Shown here one piece after another: positions 22,091-32,295 of a DNA stretch of 64,000 bases. The notes below the pieces were generated by a model. That model was not told the DNA's origin, did not search any database, and was given only the letters and a program-made list of their open reading frames with translations. The stretch's first letter is position 1, and the number at the start of each line of letters is the position of its first letter. The DNA is from Sphaerulina vaccinii (taxonomy: Eukaryota > Ascomycota > Dothideomycetes > Mycosphaerellales > Mycosphaerellaceae): NCBI GenBank assembly GCA_022570795.1, contig JAKUDP010000006.1:1-64000 (forward strand), given 5' to 3'. A program made the position numbers and the translations under genes.

Positions 22091-22480
22091 CTTTGTTTTC
22101 TTCACAAACAGCCTCGCTGCTAGGCTGCCCTCCGGTTTAACGCAGAGGCAGTTTCTGCCAGCGCGAGGATGTCTGGGTGCTCCTGCACGGACTGTTGGTG
22201 CACAATCCATCATGTCATCCACAGAATACCCCAGTTTCTTTGCGACTACTAGAATAGCAATGAGGGCACGATTTCCGGGCCATTTTCTGTCCAGAGCTTG
22301 CATGTCGCGGTATCTTGCAGGAAGCAGGCCTCGGGCGCAATTTGAGTTGTAGGACGGTCATCGAGCTATGGATCAAGACATGGATTAACCATGATGGGTA
22401 GGCGACGTAGGTATATATATATCAATACCAGGCTCGACGATTCCATGGATACAAGGTACGTAGCCATGCTATACTCTGGA
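22091..22480. other. GC-normal remnant between the Gypsy element and AT-rich DNA
   Basis: About 390 bases of normal composition before the AT-rich block. A minus-strand frame of roughly 90 codons (22303-22025; ALDRKWPGNRALIAILVVAKKLGY) looks protein-like at its start but runs into the element sequence. It could be the edge of a host gene cut by the insertion, or part of the element. I do not recognise it. Confidence 0.3.
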
Positions 22481-22767
22481 AGGAACATCTAAGAAGCTTA
22501 TATACTTAGGCCCTATAAACTTCGCGTGATTCTTGATTCTTAACTCGTAATTATATCTATATAGAGTTAGATTAAATATAATAATTATATAAGAGCTATA
22601 CTATTTACTTCGAAAATTAAAAGTTAGTATAATAATAATCTAGTTTTTACTATACTAGATACCTTATCTAAATATATATAAGTATTTAGTAGAATTACAA
22701 ATTATTAGTATACTATAATTTTATTTATAAAATAAGCTATATAGTTTAGTCTATATATTATATTTAC

Positions 22768-22774
<7 letters not shown>

Positions 22775-22843
<69 letters not shown>
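22775..22843. repeat. (TA)n dinucleotide tract
   Basis: Sixty-nine bases of uninterrupted alternating T and A within the AT-rich block. Such tracts are slippery and likely polymorphic in length; no function is implied. Confidence 0.95.
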
Positions 22844-22847
<4 letters not shown>

Positions 22848-23361
22848 AGTATAGAGAAGCTAGAGCTTAGTACTAAAGTAAAGAAGTATAGTTATACTAG
22901 GCTATAGTACTAAGAAAGTCTATAGCTAGCTAGCCTATAATATACTAGCTTAGTATATAGAGTATTATATATATAATAGACTCTATAAAAATTAATTAAT
23001 AGTCTTAATAGAAGTTAAAAATATTACTATACTATATACTTTCTAATACTTATACTACTTTATAAACTTAGGTAGTTAATAGTAGAATAGCCTATAATTT
23101 TTATTTTATAAAATTATTTAGCTTCTATTTTATCTATACTTATAGACGCCTTACTTTTAATAAATAACTATCTACTAGTATACTTTAGATAAGCCTTCTA
23201 TATATACTAGTTACTTTTAACTATTATAGTTTAATTTATAGAGAACTAATAACTATTTATTAAGTAAAAGAATAAAAAAAGCTATAGAATAGAAGTACTT
23301 TTTTATACTAAAAAAAAGTACTTTTTCTAATTTCTATAATCTAGAAAAAGTACTAAAAATA

Positions 23362-23570
23362 GAAAAAGTAGATATAATTAAAGTAACTCTAAAATATAAA
23401 GCTATAAGTATATAAATAATACTTTTTAGTAAATAGATAGAAGTTTTATATTTAACTTATTTAAAGTATCTAATATATACTATTTAGATTTACTACTTTT
23501 AGAATCTAGAGATATTATTATAAAAAAATATATTCTATTATTCTAATAATATTATAGTAAGTTCTAATAT
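23362..23570 (+). repeat. Left arm of a ~209-bp inverted repeat
   Basis: The reverse complement of 24351-24560 matches this segment over its whole length, with scattered, mostly transition differences and only small gaps. Shared text includes CTCTAAAATA, AAGCTATAAGTATATAAAT and TACTATTTAGATTTACTACT. The arms are about 780 bp apart. Long arms with a decayed interior fit a DNA transposon with long terminal inverted repeats, or two copies of one repeat in opposite orientation. Confidence 0.75.
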
Positions 23571-24350
23571 TAACTTAGAAAACTTTATTTACTAGTATTT
23601 TTAATATTATTAAGTACTTCTATTCTACTAATATTTTATTTATAACTTTACTAGAAAATAAGTAATAAAAATTACTACTATCTATAATCTAATTTTTAAA
23701 TTTATTAAAATAAAAAAAGAGCTTATTATATATAGAAAGGCTAAAAAAAGTACTTATTATATATAGAAAAGCTATTTTTTTTAGTACTCTAAAAGATATC
23801 TATAATAATAATAATAAAATAGTAATAAAAGATAAAGTATTAATATTAATTAATAGTAAAGTAAAGTATAGTAGTAGAAACTAAAATAATTTTATAATTA
23901 TAAAAACTAAAAAATAAATTCTATAAAATAAATATTTTAATTTTTTAGAAGCTAAGCCTATAAATTCTAGTAGTAATTATTTATAAAGTAAAATAATTAA
24001 GAATTAAATATTAAGAAGTAAAAATTATATAAAGTAAATAGAACTTTAGTAGCCTAGTCTATTAGATATATATATACTTTTACTAAGTTATAGACTATAT
24101 AGTATAAAAAGGCTAGATAATTCTACTTAGAATATTTATATTACTAGATAGATATTCTATCTAAATAGAATAGTTTATATTAAAATATATAAAATTAGAT
24201 ATCTAAAATAGATAGCTAAAATAGAATTTCTATTACTAATCTAATTTTAAAAAAATAGATTAAATTTTTTTAATTACTATTCTATTTTCTATTAAAAAGT
24301 ATATAGTATATACTACTAATCTATCTAGAAAGGAAAAGCCGAGAGCCTAT

Positions 24351-24560
24351 ATATTAGAATCTATTATAATATTATTAGAATAATAGAGTATATTTTTTAT
24401 AGTAATATTTCTAGATTTTAAAAGTAGTAAATCTAAATAGTATAAATAAAGTACTTTAAATAAGTTAAGTATAAAGCTTCTATCTACTTACTAGAAAGTA
24501 TTATTTATATACTTATAGCTTTGTATTTTAGAGTTATTCTAATTATATTTACTTTTTTTA
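24351..24560 (-). repeat. Right arm of a ~209-bp inverted repeat
   Basis: Partner of 23362-23570 in inverted orientation. Some similarity continues for a few dozen bases beyond both edges of each arm, so the true repeat is a little longer. The interior (23571-24350) shows no coding relic. Confidence 0.75.
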
Positions 24561-25370
24561 TTTTTTATAAAATTATAGAAAGTAGCTCTAATTACTTTAG
24601 TTATATAATATAGACAATTACTCTATAAGTCTATAATTATTCTTAGTCTACTTATTTTATATTTATTAGTTCTTATTTTTTTCTATTTATAATATAATAG
24701 TTTTTAGCTAAAAAAAAACTTTTTATATCTATTTTATTTTTATAGAATAGTAGTTCTATACTCTAGAGTTTATATTTTTTCTAGATAATTATAGGTACTC
24801 TAGAAGTTCTTTTTTTTACTAGATTTCTATTCTTTTTTTTTCTTTTTTTAGAAGCTTTTTACTTTTTATAAAAAAAAATTATTCTAGAATTCTTTTCTAG
24901 ATAAGCTATTTTATTATAGCTAGTAGTTCTCTCTTAGTATTAGTTAGATTTTTCTAGTTATTTAAGCCTACTACTAAAAAAAATATCTATTTTAAAATTA
25001 TAAAATATAGTATTAAAATCTAATATAAGCTTATAAATAAAGTAATAAATAGAACTTTATACTAAGTTAAATATAGAAATAACTATTAAAGTAGTAATAA
25101 CTCGAATTATTTAAAAAGTAAGCTTTTTAATATTAAACTATAAAGTATATAGACTTACTAGTTAATTCTCTTCTATAGTTATCTTCTTCTATATTAACTC
25201 TCTTATACTATATATATATAAAATCGATACCTATACTAAACTACGTAGAATATCTACTATAATTCTTTATATAATAGAAAGCTTAAAAGAAAAAGAGAGT
25301 AAAAACTATAGAAGTTAAACTAGTAGAGGTATAGGAATTTCATCTCTATATATACCTACTATACTATAGA

Positions 25371-26097
25371 ACCTTATACTTCCGTAGGAGATGCTTCCCC
25401 GATTAATATAGCACGTTATAGCTACCCTATAAAGTTCGAACTAGGCTGTCCTATAGTCTCTTGGCGTAATATCTGTCCCTTCGAAATGAGGGCGCTGGAG
25501 GAGATATATTTCCTCTTAGCCACGCCCTTCCCACCGACTCTTATCTGACTGCTCTTGATCTCGCTGACTCTAATCTAGTCGGTTGCTCTACGCCAAAGTT
25601 CCAACGCTTAATACTTGCACCAAATCTACTCTAACAAACCGCCCTGAGTCGCCACCCTTGTGCGTTCCCTACCTAGCACTTTAGGGTCTATCGCGTTCTC
25701 GACATTCTACTTGGACCAAGCTATCTCCGATAGTCCACTCCTATCGACGATCAACTTTCTCGTTTAGAGTATAACTCTCGGCTCGAGCTCTTTCTATAGC
25801 GCTCTGACTCATCTACCTCAAATATCTATAACGTTTCTCTCGGATATGAAGCGTACGTACAAGCTATTATCCCAATACCCTACGTCTACTTACGAAGAAC
25901 AGTCTTCGTTGTTATGCTTCTCGCAATCGCACAGCTTGCGCAACAGAGCCAGGCTATGACTACTGGGGACGTAGAACACCCCTATTCTGGAAGCGAGATC
26001 TTTAAGCGAAGGTGCAGAGCCCCCTGCTGGAGTTGCGGCTTGGGGACTGTTGTTGGGCAAACCTATAAAGGATGTTGTTGGCATTGCTGTTAGTAAG
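25371..26097 (-). pseudogene. Decayed 5' part of a Copia-type gag
   Basis: Immediately inside the LTR at 26098-26343 an ATG at 26084 opens a frame (MPTTSFIGLPNNS) of 64 codons ending at 25890, with text such as RIGVFYVPSSHSLALLRKL. The same frame goes on to the left through many stops yet still gives protein-like text (for example DRSGLSEIAW and VENAIDPKVLGRERTRVA), so the interruptions are mutational. The damage grows towards the AT-rich block. The rest of the element is missing or unreadable. The Copia assignment rests on the LTR ends and position, not on an RT domain, so it is tentative. Confidence 0.5.
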
Positions 26098-26343
26098 TGT
26101 TACGGACAGGAAGGAACAAGAACCAATGAACGCAAGACAAGTGGACCAAGACAAGACAAGAGTTTAATTACGCCCGGCGCTAGCGCCTAATCAGAGGGCT
26201 CTCTATGTGGATTACCTAATCACAATGCTCACGCTCAAGACTATAAACTCCTAGTAGCCCATACAAATTAGACTTGTTCATTCTATGCATCCTGCTTTTG
26301 ATTATCTTTTTGCCGGATTCTCGTCAGTAGTTAGTAAGTAACA
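26098..26343 (-). repeat. Copia-type LTR (246 bp) with TGTTAC/GTAACA ends
   Basis: The segment starts TGTTAC (26098) and ends GTAACA (26343), a six-base terminal inverted repeat with the TG...CA rule obeyed. A gag-like ATG lies just 14 bp inside it on the minus strand, so this would be the 5' LTR of a minus-strand element. The words TTAGTAAG occur both just outside the left edge and just inside the right edge. No second LTR is seen. Confidence 0.6.
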
Positions 26344-26478
26344 AGCCCGCTTGAAGTTGCTCCTTCAAGTGTTCACTGTCCTATCTTCAGCGAGTGAAGC
26401 GTGTCTTGTTATTCGTACGAGGGTGCATGGGGAGGGGGCGGTCGGTCAGTAGTAGTAGTGAGTGGCAGTTCACAGGCT

Positions 26479-27785
26479 TCACAGCCTCGGTGTGGCTTGG
26501 CTAGGTGTAGCTTGGCTCGATAGGGTCTGGTACGGTAGGCTTTCGAGTCGGCCTGTTGTTATAGCAAATCGGGCGGTTCCTTGGACTGCGTCTATGTCGG
26601 GTGTCCATTTGTCGTCGTCTGCTATACTCTTTCCTCCCAGGAAGAGGGAGAGGTTACCTCTCATCGTGGTTGTATGTTGTAGCATCTGTAATCGTAGTGC
26701 ATCCCAGAGGCGGCACCGGAAGAGGAAATGTTCTACAGTTTCGCTTGCTTGCAGACATGCACATTTGTCCGACTCCGCGGCTCCTATCCGGTGTAGATAA
26801 CTGTTTAGTCGTGACATTCCCGTACGGAGTTGTGCCACCACCCCGGCTTGTTTGCTTCCAAGGCTATCGTAGATCTTCCGCGTATGTGGGCCAGGTACCG
26901 CGGTGTCGATTCGCCGTATATGTCTTCCTACTCCTTCGATCGACCGGCGGGTGTTCCTTTGTGCGGCTTTGTGCTGGTTGATTAGTGTTGGCTTGGCTGC
27001 TGGTGTTTTCGACAATGGTATTCGATCCGGTTCCGTCGCTGCCTTTGCCGCTTCTTTTGCCTTCTGGCCAAGCTCGAACTCCGGGGTAGGACACCAGACC
27101 AGTCGTACGTTGTTGTGCCATTGTAGAGTCCCTACCCTGTGATAGATCTGTCGCACAATTTCCTGTCCTGACTGATGTCTAGGTTGGCTAATCGCCTGCA
27201 GCGCTGCTCGATTGTTCGAGAAGATATGTATGTTCCGCGAGAGCGTGGTCAGGGGTATCTGTCGGAGGCCTTCTACTACTGCTACTAGGGCGGCCGTGTA
27301 TGGGTTGTGTTCTGTCCTTGCCGCTATGGTGATTGATGTAGTCGGATGCCGAGGCCATCCTTTCTCGGTATCTTGGATAGCGATACCCGCTCCGATCAGG
27401 CCGTTCCTCGCGGAGGAGGTTGTGGCGACGCAGATGCCCACGCTCTGGTTTGCAGAGGTGGCCGCTTCATCTCTAGCTTCCCTCTTGACCTCTGCTACTA
27501 GACGCTTGTGCCAAGGCGCTATCACGTATGGCGTAATCTTCTCAATGCTGCCTGTCAGGTTCTCGTGCATGATCGACATCGTTTGCAGTGGTGACTGGAA
27601 CCTTCGCGTTGGTCTGTGCCTGGCTCTCGATAGTGGATTGGTCGTAGGCATGGAGCATATATCGAACCACATGCTCGCTGCCTTGGTCGCGTGCCTTTGC
27701 TGAACGGTTCGTATGCTTGCTTCGGATTCTGCTACTGCTTTCGATACCGTGCGGAAGCATCCTGTGATGCTTGTGCCCCAATCCG
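26479..27785 (-). pseudogene. LINE ORF2 C-terminus: RNase H-like domain with missing catalytic residues
   Basis: The continuation of ORF2 in a different frame from the RT. Downstream of the frameshift the text SITGCFRTVSKAVAESEASI is the usual link between RT and RNase H in Tad-type elements. In the RNase H fold the three acidic positions appear replaced: the first strand reads CVATTSSARNGLIGAGI where a T-D-G-S motif is expected, the helix reads YTAALVAVVEGL where A-E-L is expected, and the later strand reads IFSNNRAAL where S-D-N/S is expected. The C-terminal C-x-C-x8-H-x4-C motif (ACLQASETVEHFLFRC) is kept. The domain is therefore probably inactive. The assignments are by eye. Confidence 0.75.
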
Positions 27786-29936
27786 CTGCACTCGATCCAG
27801 TGCAGAGGCATTTCGGCCAGTGCATTTATGCATCCATACGCACGAAGCGTAGTCTACTACCGGTGTGACCGTGGCCTCGAAAAGTCTGCGTGTGGTTAGC
27901 GGAGAAAGTCCTCGCAGTCGCTTGAGTGCCATTGCAGCGGTAAGGCCCTTCGTGGCTGCTTTGGCGATATGCTGTTTGAATCGCAGCTCGGAGTCCATGA
28001 CCACCCCGAGGATCTTCGCAGTTGTCGTTGGCTTCACCTCCTGCCCTTTGACAATAATAGGCTGGTCACTGCTTCGACTTGGTATGCGCGTGAAGTGGAT
28101 GAATGCTGTCTTGTCGCCTTCGAATGTGGCACCGCTCCGTCTCTCCCACTCTACCCCATGGTCAACGATAGCCTGGATTCTCCCCTGGTTCGCTGCGGCG
28201 GACGGGCCCGTTACCCATGCCGTATAGTCGTCTACGAACGCTAACGCTCCGCCATTCCCGTCAATCTTGTGCTGCACTAGGTCTGCATTGAAGAAGAGGA
28301 ACAGGATTGGTGATAGTGGTGACCCCTGCGGCAGCCCTGCTTGCTGTAGTGCTTGTCGTTCCGAAGTCTGACCATTTACCACGATCGTAGCCGACCGGTC
28401 TGAGCAAAACGCGTCGATCCAATGAACGATTGTTTCTGGAATGCCCCTTGCCAGCAGTCGCTGCAGTAGCCGTTCTTTGCATACTCCATTATATGCACCC
28501 TTGACGTCAAAGCTGACCAGGCTTAGCACCTTGGTACTGCGCCACGCCATGTAAATATGCTCCTGCAGCAGAAGCAGCGCTTGCTCTGCTGATCGTTTCT
28601 TCCGCGCTCCAAAGTGGTTTGTCGGTAGGAGGCCTGCACTTTCGGCTGCATATGATATCCTTTCCGCGACGACTGCTTCGAGGGCTTTGCCAAGCGTCGG
28701 GAGAAGTGAGATTGGTCTCCACGCGTTTGCGAGAGTATAGTCATTCTTGTTCGGCTTCTTCAACGGGATAATCTTAGCCGTCCTCCACTGGTGCGGTAGC
28801 ACTCCTGTTCTCAGTGAAGTTTGGAAGAGCGTCAGGACTCGCTCTTTAACCACTGGCCACACCTGTTTCCAAACCATCGCCGGCAACCCATCCTCCCCTG
28901 CTGCCTTCCACGGTTTGGCCGCAAATATACTGCGCTCGATTTCTTCCATCGTAAGGGTAGGCATTGGGACTGGCGCCCTCTGTGCCCGTATGCCCTCGCC
29001 TTCAATTACCGGAGGAAGGGGCGGGAAGAATGTAGCGAGGAGCTCGGAAACCTGTTCCTCTTTGTCTTTCGTTGTCGAGCCGTCTCTTCTCGTAAAGGGC
29101 GGGACCTGGGCTGGCCCTGGACTGTTGTCGGCATTAATGTACTTCGCTGCCTGCCAGATATTATCGTTGTCATCGAGGAACTCGTCCCAGTGCCTCTTCT
29201 GCTGTTGGCGGACGGCATCGTGATATTCTTTTGAAGCTGTCCGCGCCTCGCTCTCGAGCTGTCCACTGCTAGTCCCGGCCCTGCGGTGGTTCCTCGCCCT
29301 ATTCCTCCAGTATGTATAGATTTGACGAAGTTTGGTTAGGTCACTGGTCCACCACCTTTTCGCGTACGGCGATGGTTTTGCGACTGGAGTGAGCTCGTGT
29401 ACTGCCGAGATCACCGTATGCATTAGCTGGTCCGTTTGCTCCTGCACGGTTGCGTGTAGTGCATTTCCGGCCGGAGTTTGTAGTCTTGCGGCGATTCTTG
29501 CGCGGATCTCCTTCCATGGTGCATTCTCGAAGAGAAGTCGCGGTGGCACTGTGCGGTTCGGCGTCTCAACACTCAGGATAGTCTCAATCGCTCGGTGGTC
29601 CGATCCGTGTTCGGTCTCACAGATCCTACACTGGACGAGTGCAGCGGCCAGTTCCACTGAGGCTAGCACCAGGTCGATCGTGGTTTCGAGACTGCCTCTC
29701 TGCCATGTCTTGGTCCCTCTAGGCAGGAGGCTGCGTAGGGTGTAGTCGTTCATGAAGTCGACGAGTCCGTCAGCCTCTCCTTGCCTTGCACTCGATACGC
29801 TATCTCCACCCCATAGCTGGTCGTGTTGGTTGAAGTCGCCGACAACAAGAACATCCAATCTCCTACTGCTAGCCCTCGTTTTTGTTCTTGCTGTGTCAAG
29901 GCCTTGCGCTAATACATGAATCGTTTCCGTGAGCGC
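27732..29936 (-). pseudogene. LINE ORF2: endonuclease C-terminus and reverse transcriptase
   Basis: The frame reads on from the endonuclease piece after the TAG at 29937-29939, without change of frame. It shows LDVLVVGDFNQHDQLWGG (endonuclease catalytic GDFN), TTIDLVLAS and GSDHRAIE (endonuclease SDH motif). RT blocks: WRPISLLPTLGKALEAVVAERI, LSLVSFDVKGAYNGV, QGSPLSPILFLFFNADL and the active-site FVDDYTAWV, then the LGVVMDSELRFKQHI block and LDRVQRIGAQ. After that the frame loses sense and stops at 27732. A run of four G/C bases near 27775 is a likely site of the one-base slip. The catalytic motifs of EN and RT themselves look intact. Confidence 0.88.
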
Positions 29937-30137
29937 CTATGGATTCGTTGGCTCGACATAGACTGATGCCACAAATATAGATCGGTCAGGGAGGTGCAGT
30001 AGCGCGGCAGTAATGTCCGGAGAGGGGACGGGCACCTGGTTTGGAAGAATGGCAAGCCAATCAGACTGCGCCAAGATCAAGTGGAGTGTTCTTTTCCTTC
30101 TCCGCTCCTCGACCTCAGCTTGTCCACTTCGATGCAT
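29937..30137 (-). pseudogene. LINE ORF2 N-terminal endonuclease fragment ending at a TAG
   Basis: A short frame (LILAQSDWLAILPNQVPVPSPD, DRSIFVASVYVEPTNP) typical of the middle of an AP-type endonuclease, ending at TAG 29939-29937. The codons after the TAG continue the same domain in the same frame, so this is a single nonsense change, possibly CAG to TAG. Upstream of about 30137 the endonuclease text stops; the first ~60 residues expected of the domain are missing. Confidence 0.7.
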
Positions 30138-30309
30138 CTCGACTCTGCTGCTTCGAGCTCGTTCCCAATAGCCTCCGCTTTTACTAGCATAGTTCTAGAC
30201 CACTCAGCTGGAGATTGGAGATGAATGAGCTGCGCTTGAATGATTCCCGTTTCCACTGCTTTAGTGCTCAGATGAGCTGTGTGCTCTGTCGCGCTACTCA
30301 TCAGACGCT

Positions 30310-32295
30310 ATGACAGTACGCGCGAAACTCTGCGACCGCTGTGAGCTTTGCTTTCGAGAAGCAGATCGGCTTGACTCTGCTGCGCAAACTCGGGAAGGCG
30401 ACGGCTACTTCAATGATCGGCTCCCGACTGGTACTTGTGTGGATTGCATGGCGTGGCGAGACTTTCGCACAGAGATTGAGAGAAGCGGTTGCCCAATCTG
30501 TAACTGGGGCAGAATCCAAGCAGAAGAAAAGTACCGCCTTGCAGGCGTCACAGCCGGAGACATGGACTCGACTACTCTGCGACGACTCTACCTTGCTAAT
30601 GACCGCCAGCGGCAGGTTACCGCGTCACGATTCGTTCGATCTGTGAAATTGCGATGCTCTGCTTGGAGACGCGGAGACGGCGATGTCAATCTCAGCGTCG
30701 TTATTGAGACTCCCGAACCGGTTAGAGAGCACAAGGCGTATGAGCCAGCTGCCAGCACTGGCGACCAGTCCACATCTGAGCTTGTCTGTGGCTGGATGAG
30801 GACTTGCTTGAGCGAACATAAGCGCTGCCGTCAGTCCGCTCGCATGGGATGGGCACCGCGACGACTATTGAGAATTGGCACTGCTGAGAATGGCTCGCTC
30901 GTCGTCAGACTAGAGGAGGCAGAGCATGCATCTTATGACACAACAGTCCAATACACTACACTAAGCCATCGCTGGCTTCGAGATGAATCTGTTCGGCTCA
31001 CAACGAGCTCGAGAAGTGCGTTCCAGCAAGACGTACCAGCGGATGACTTGAAGTCGTCTATCAGAGATGCGATGATCGTAACACTCCGTCTAGGCATACC
31101 ATACATGTGGATCGATACGCTTTGCATTATCCAGGACGATGACGCCGATCAAGCGCGGGAGATACCCGACATGCACAACATCTACGGCCAATCAATGTGT
31201 ACAATTGCAGCTAACAGTGCCAGAACCTCTGACGAAGGCTGCTTCTGGGTGAGATTGCTTGAAGATGTGACTACGTACGAAGTCATCTTCGACTTCGATG
31301 ACAAAGGCCGCTCTGGAACATACCATATCCGCCAACACTGGGCTAAGGGACAAAGAGAGTTAACCCAAAGATCGCAGAGCATTCTTGCGTCGAGGGCGTG
31401 GGTATTCCAAGAGCGTTTCTTGTCTCATCGAACAGTACACTATGGCAAACGCCAGGTCCACTGGGAATGTCGCGAGCTTGAGGCGTCCGAAACGTATCCC
31501 TCTGGCGCACCAGAAGCAACAGGGTTCGCCAACAGCTATGCTAGTAATCGCGCTTTGTACAGGCCACAGTGGGACATATATCCCGATCGCGTCCGCCGCG
31601 ACCCGAATGGGCTGCCAGCGCCGTTCTGGCTAGACATCGTCAACCAATATACGAACCGTACAATGACCTTTTCCACAGACAGGTTGAATGGCCTGGCCGG
31701 CATTGCTGCATACTGCCAGGATCTCTATGTCAGTCGATACCTTCTGGGACTCTGGGAATGTGATCTTCCAGTTGCTCTCTTGTGGCAAGCATCGTCATCA
31801 ACAGCGGGCGTGAGACTGCCGCACGTCGCGCCATCGTGGTCATGGGCGGCGATCTCCTGTGCAGTAGGCTTCGAGCCTGGAGTTGCTTTTCCAACAGACA
31901 AGTTCTTCGCAGAATTCATAGCTATCGATCTGCAGTCGGAATGTTCGGTGGGATTGGCAACTAGACTCATCCTGAAAGGAAGTCCAGTGGTGGGATCTCT
32001 GAGCGATGCCGACAATGTCCCAACTTCCGCGTACGTTGATTTCGCTCTGGACGACACGGATAGAGCTCTCAGCAGTCGTATCATCAACGTCGATGTTGCT
32101 GACGAAAATGTACGCGATATAGCATATCTACCGATCATGGGTCGCATGTTGCAGGACGCGCAAACTGGCCAGCGCGTGGAGTGCCACGGACTAATCTTAG
32201 AAGAGCTCAGCAGTTCTGTATATCGTCGCATAGGATACTACTTCAAGCCTGGGTGGCCCGAACTTGGTCATCGGCAACAGATCGCACTCTGCTGA
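30310..32295 (+). CDS. HET-domain (heterokaryon incompatibility) protein
   Basis: 661 codons, no intron needed. The N-terminus has a cysteine cluster (CDRCELCF, CVDCMAW, CPICNW) often seen before HET domains. The HET domain starts near residue 213: YTTLSHRWL, then MIVTLRLGIPYMWIDTLCIIQDD, MHNIYGQSMCTIAANSA, and SRAWVFQERFLSHRTVHYGKRQVHWEC near 360-385. APSWSWA near 517 is the usual C-terminal block. HET proteins take part in non-self recognition and cell death on hyphal fusion; which partner this one would have cannot be told. The gene begins 172 bp from the truncated end of the LINE, so its promoter is very short or lies in transposon DNA. No premature stop. Start chosen at the first ATG of the frame. 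Confidence 0.9.
   Translation: MTVRAKLCDRCELCFREADRLDSAAQTREGDGYFNDRLPTGTCVDCMAWRDFRTEIERSGCPICNWGRIQAEEKYRLAGVTAGDMDSTTLRRLYLANDRQRQVTASRFVRSVKLRCSAWRRGDGDVNLSVVIETPEPVREHKAYEPAASTGDQSTSELVCGWMRTCLSEHKRCRQSARMGWAPRRLLRIGTAENGSLVVRLEEAEHASYDTTVQYTTLSHRWLRDESVRLTTSSRSAFQQDVPADDLKSSIRDAMIVTLRLGIPYMWIDTLCIIQDDDADQAREIPDMHNIYGQSMCTIAANSARTSDEGCFWVRLLEDVTTYEVIFDFDDKGRSGTYHIRQHWAKGQRELTQRSQSILASRAWVFQERFLSHRTVHYGKRQVHWECRELEASETYPSGAPEATGFANSYASNRALYRPQWDIYPDRVRRDPNGLPAPFWLDIVNQYTNRTMTFSTDRLNGLAGIAAYCQDLYVSRYLLGLWECDLPVALLWQASSSTAGVRLPHVAPSWSWAAISCAVGFEPGVAFPTDKFFAEFIAIDLQSECSVGLATRLILKGSPVVGSLSDADNVPTSAYVDFALDDTDRALSSRIINVDVADENVRDIAYLPIMGRMLQDAQTGQRVECHGLILEELSSSVYRRIGYYFKPGWPELGHRQQIALC

Larger units (their letters stand above)
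22481..25370. repeat. Second AT-rich RIP block
   Basis: Same character as 1-9245: TA-rich, depleted in CA/TG, no open frames. It contains a 69-base (TA)n tract (22775-22843) and a pair of long inverted repeats (23362-23570 and 24351-24560). No protein relic could be recognised by reading through stops. Composition recovers gradually from about 25370. Confidence 0.85.
26344..30137 (-). mobile_element. Tad-like LINE, not RIPped but inactivated
   Basis: A non-LTR retrotransposon on the minus strand: endonuclease (N-terminal part cut off near 30137), reverse transcriptase, RNase H and a C-terminal CCHC-like motif. GC content is normal. It is broken by an in-frame TAG (29937-29939), a one-base frameshift near 27770-27785 and 5' truncation, and it lacks the RNase H catalytic acids. 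The 3' end abuts the Copia LTR region near 26344-26478, with no clear poly-A. Its truncated 5' end points at the HET gene starting at 30310. Confidence 0.85.

Noticed and set aside
22025..22303. Small host gene next to the Gypsy element
   Set aside because: The frame runs into element sequence and has no family match that I can name; kept only as a remnant note.
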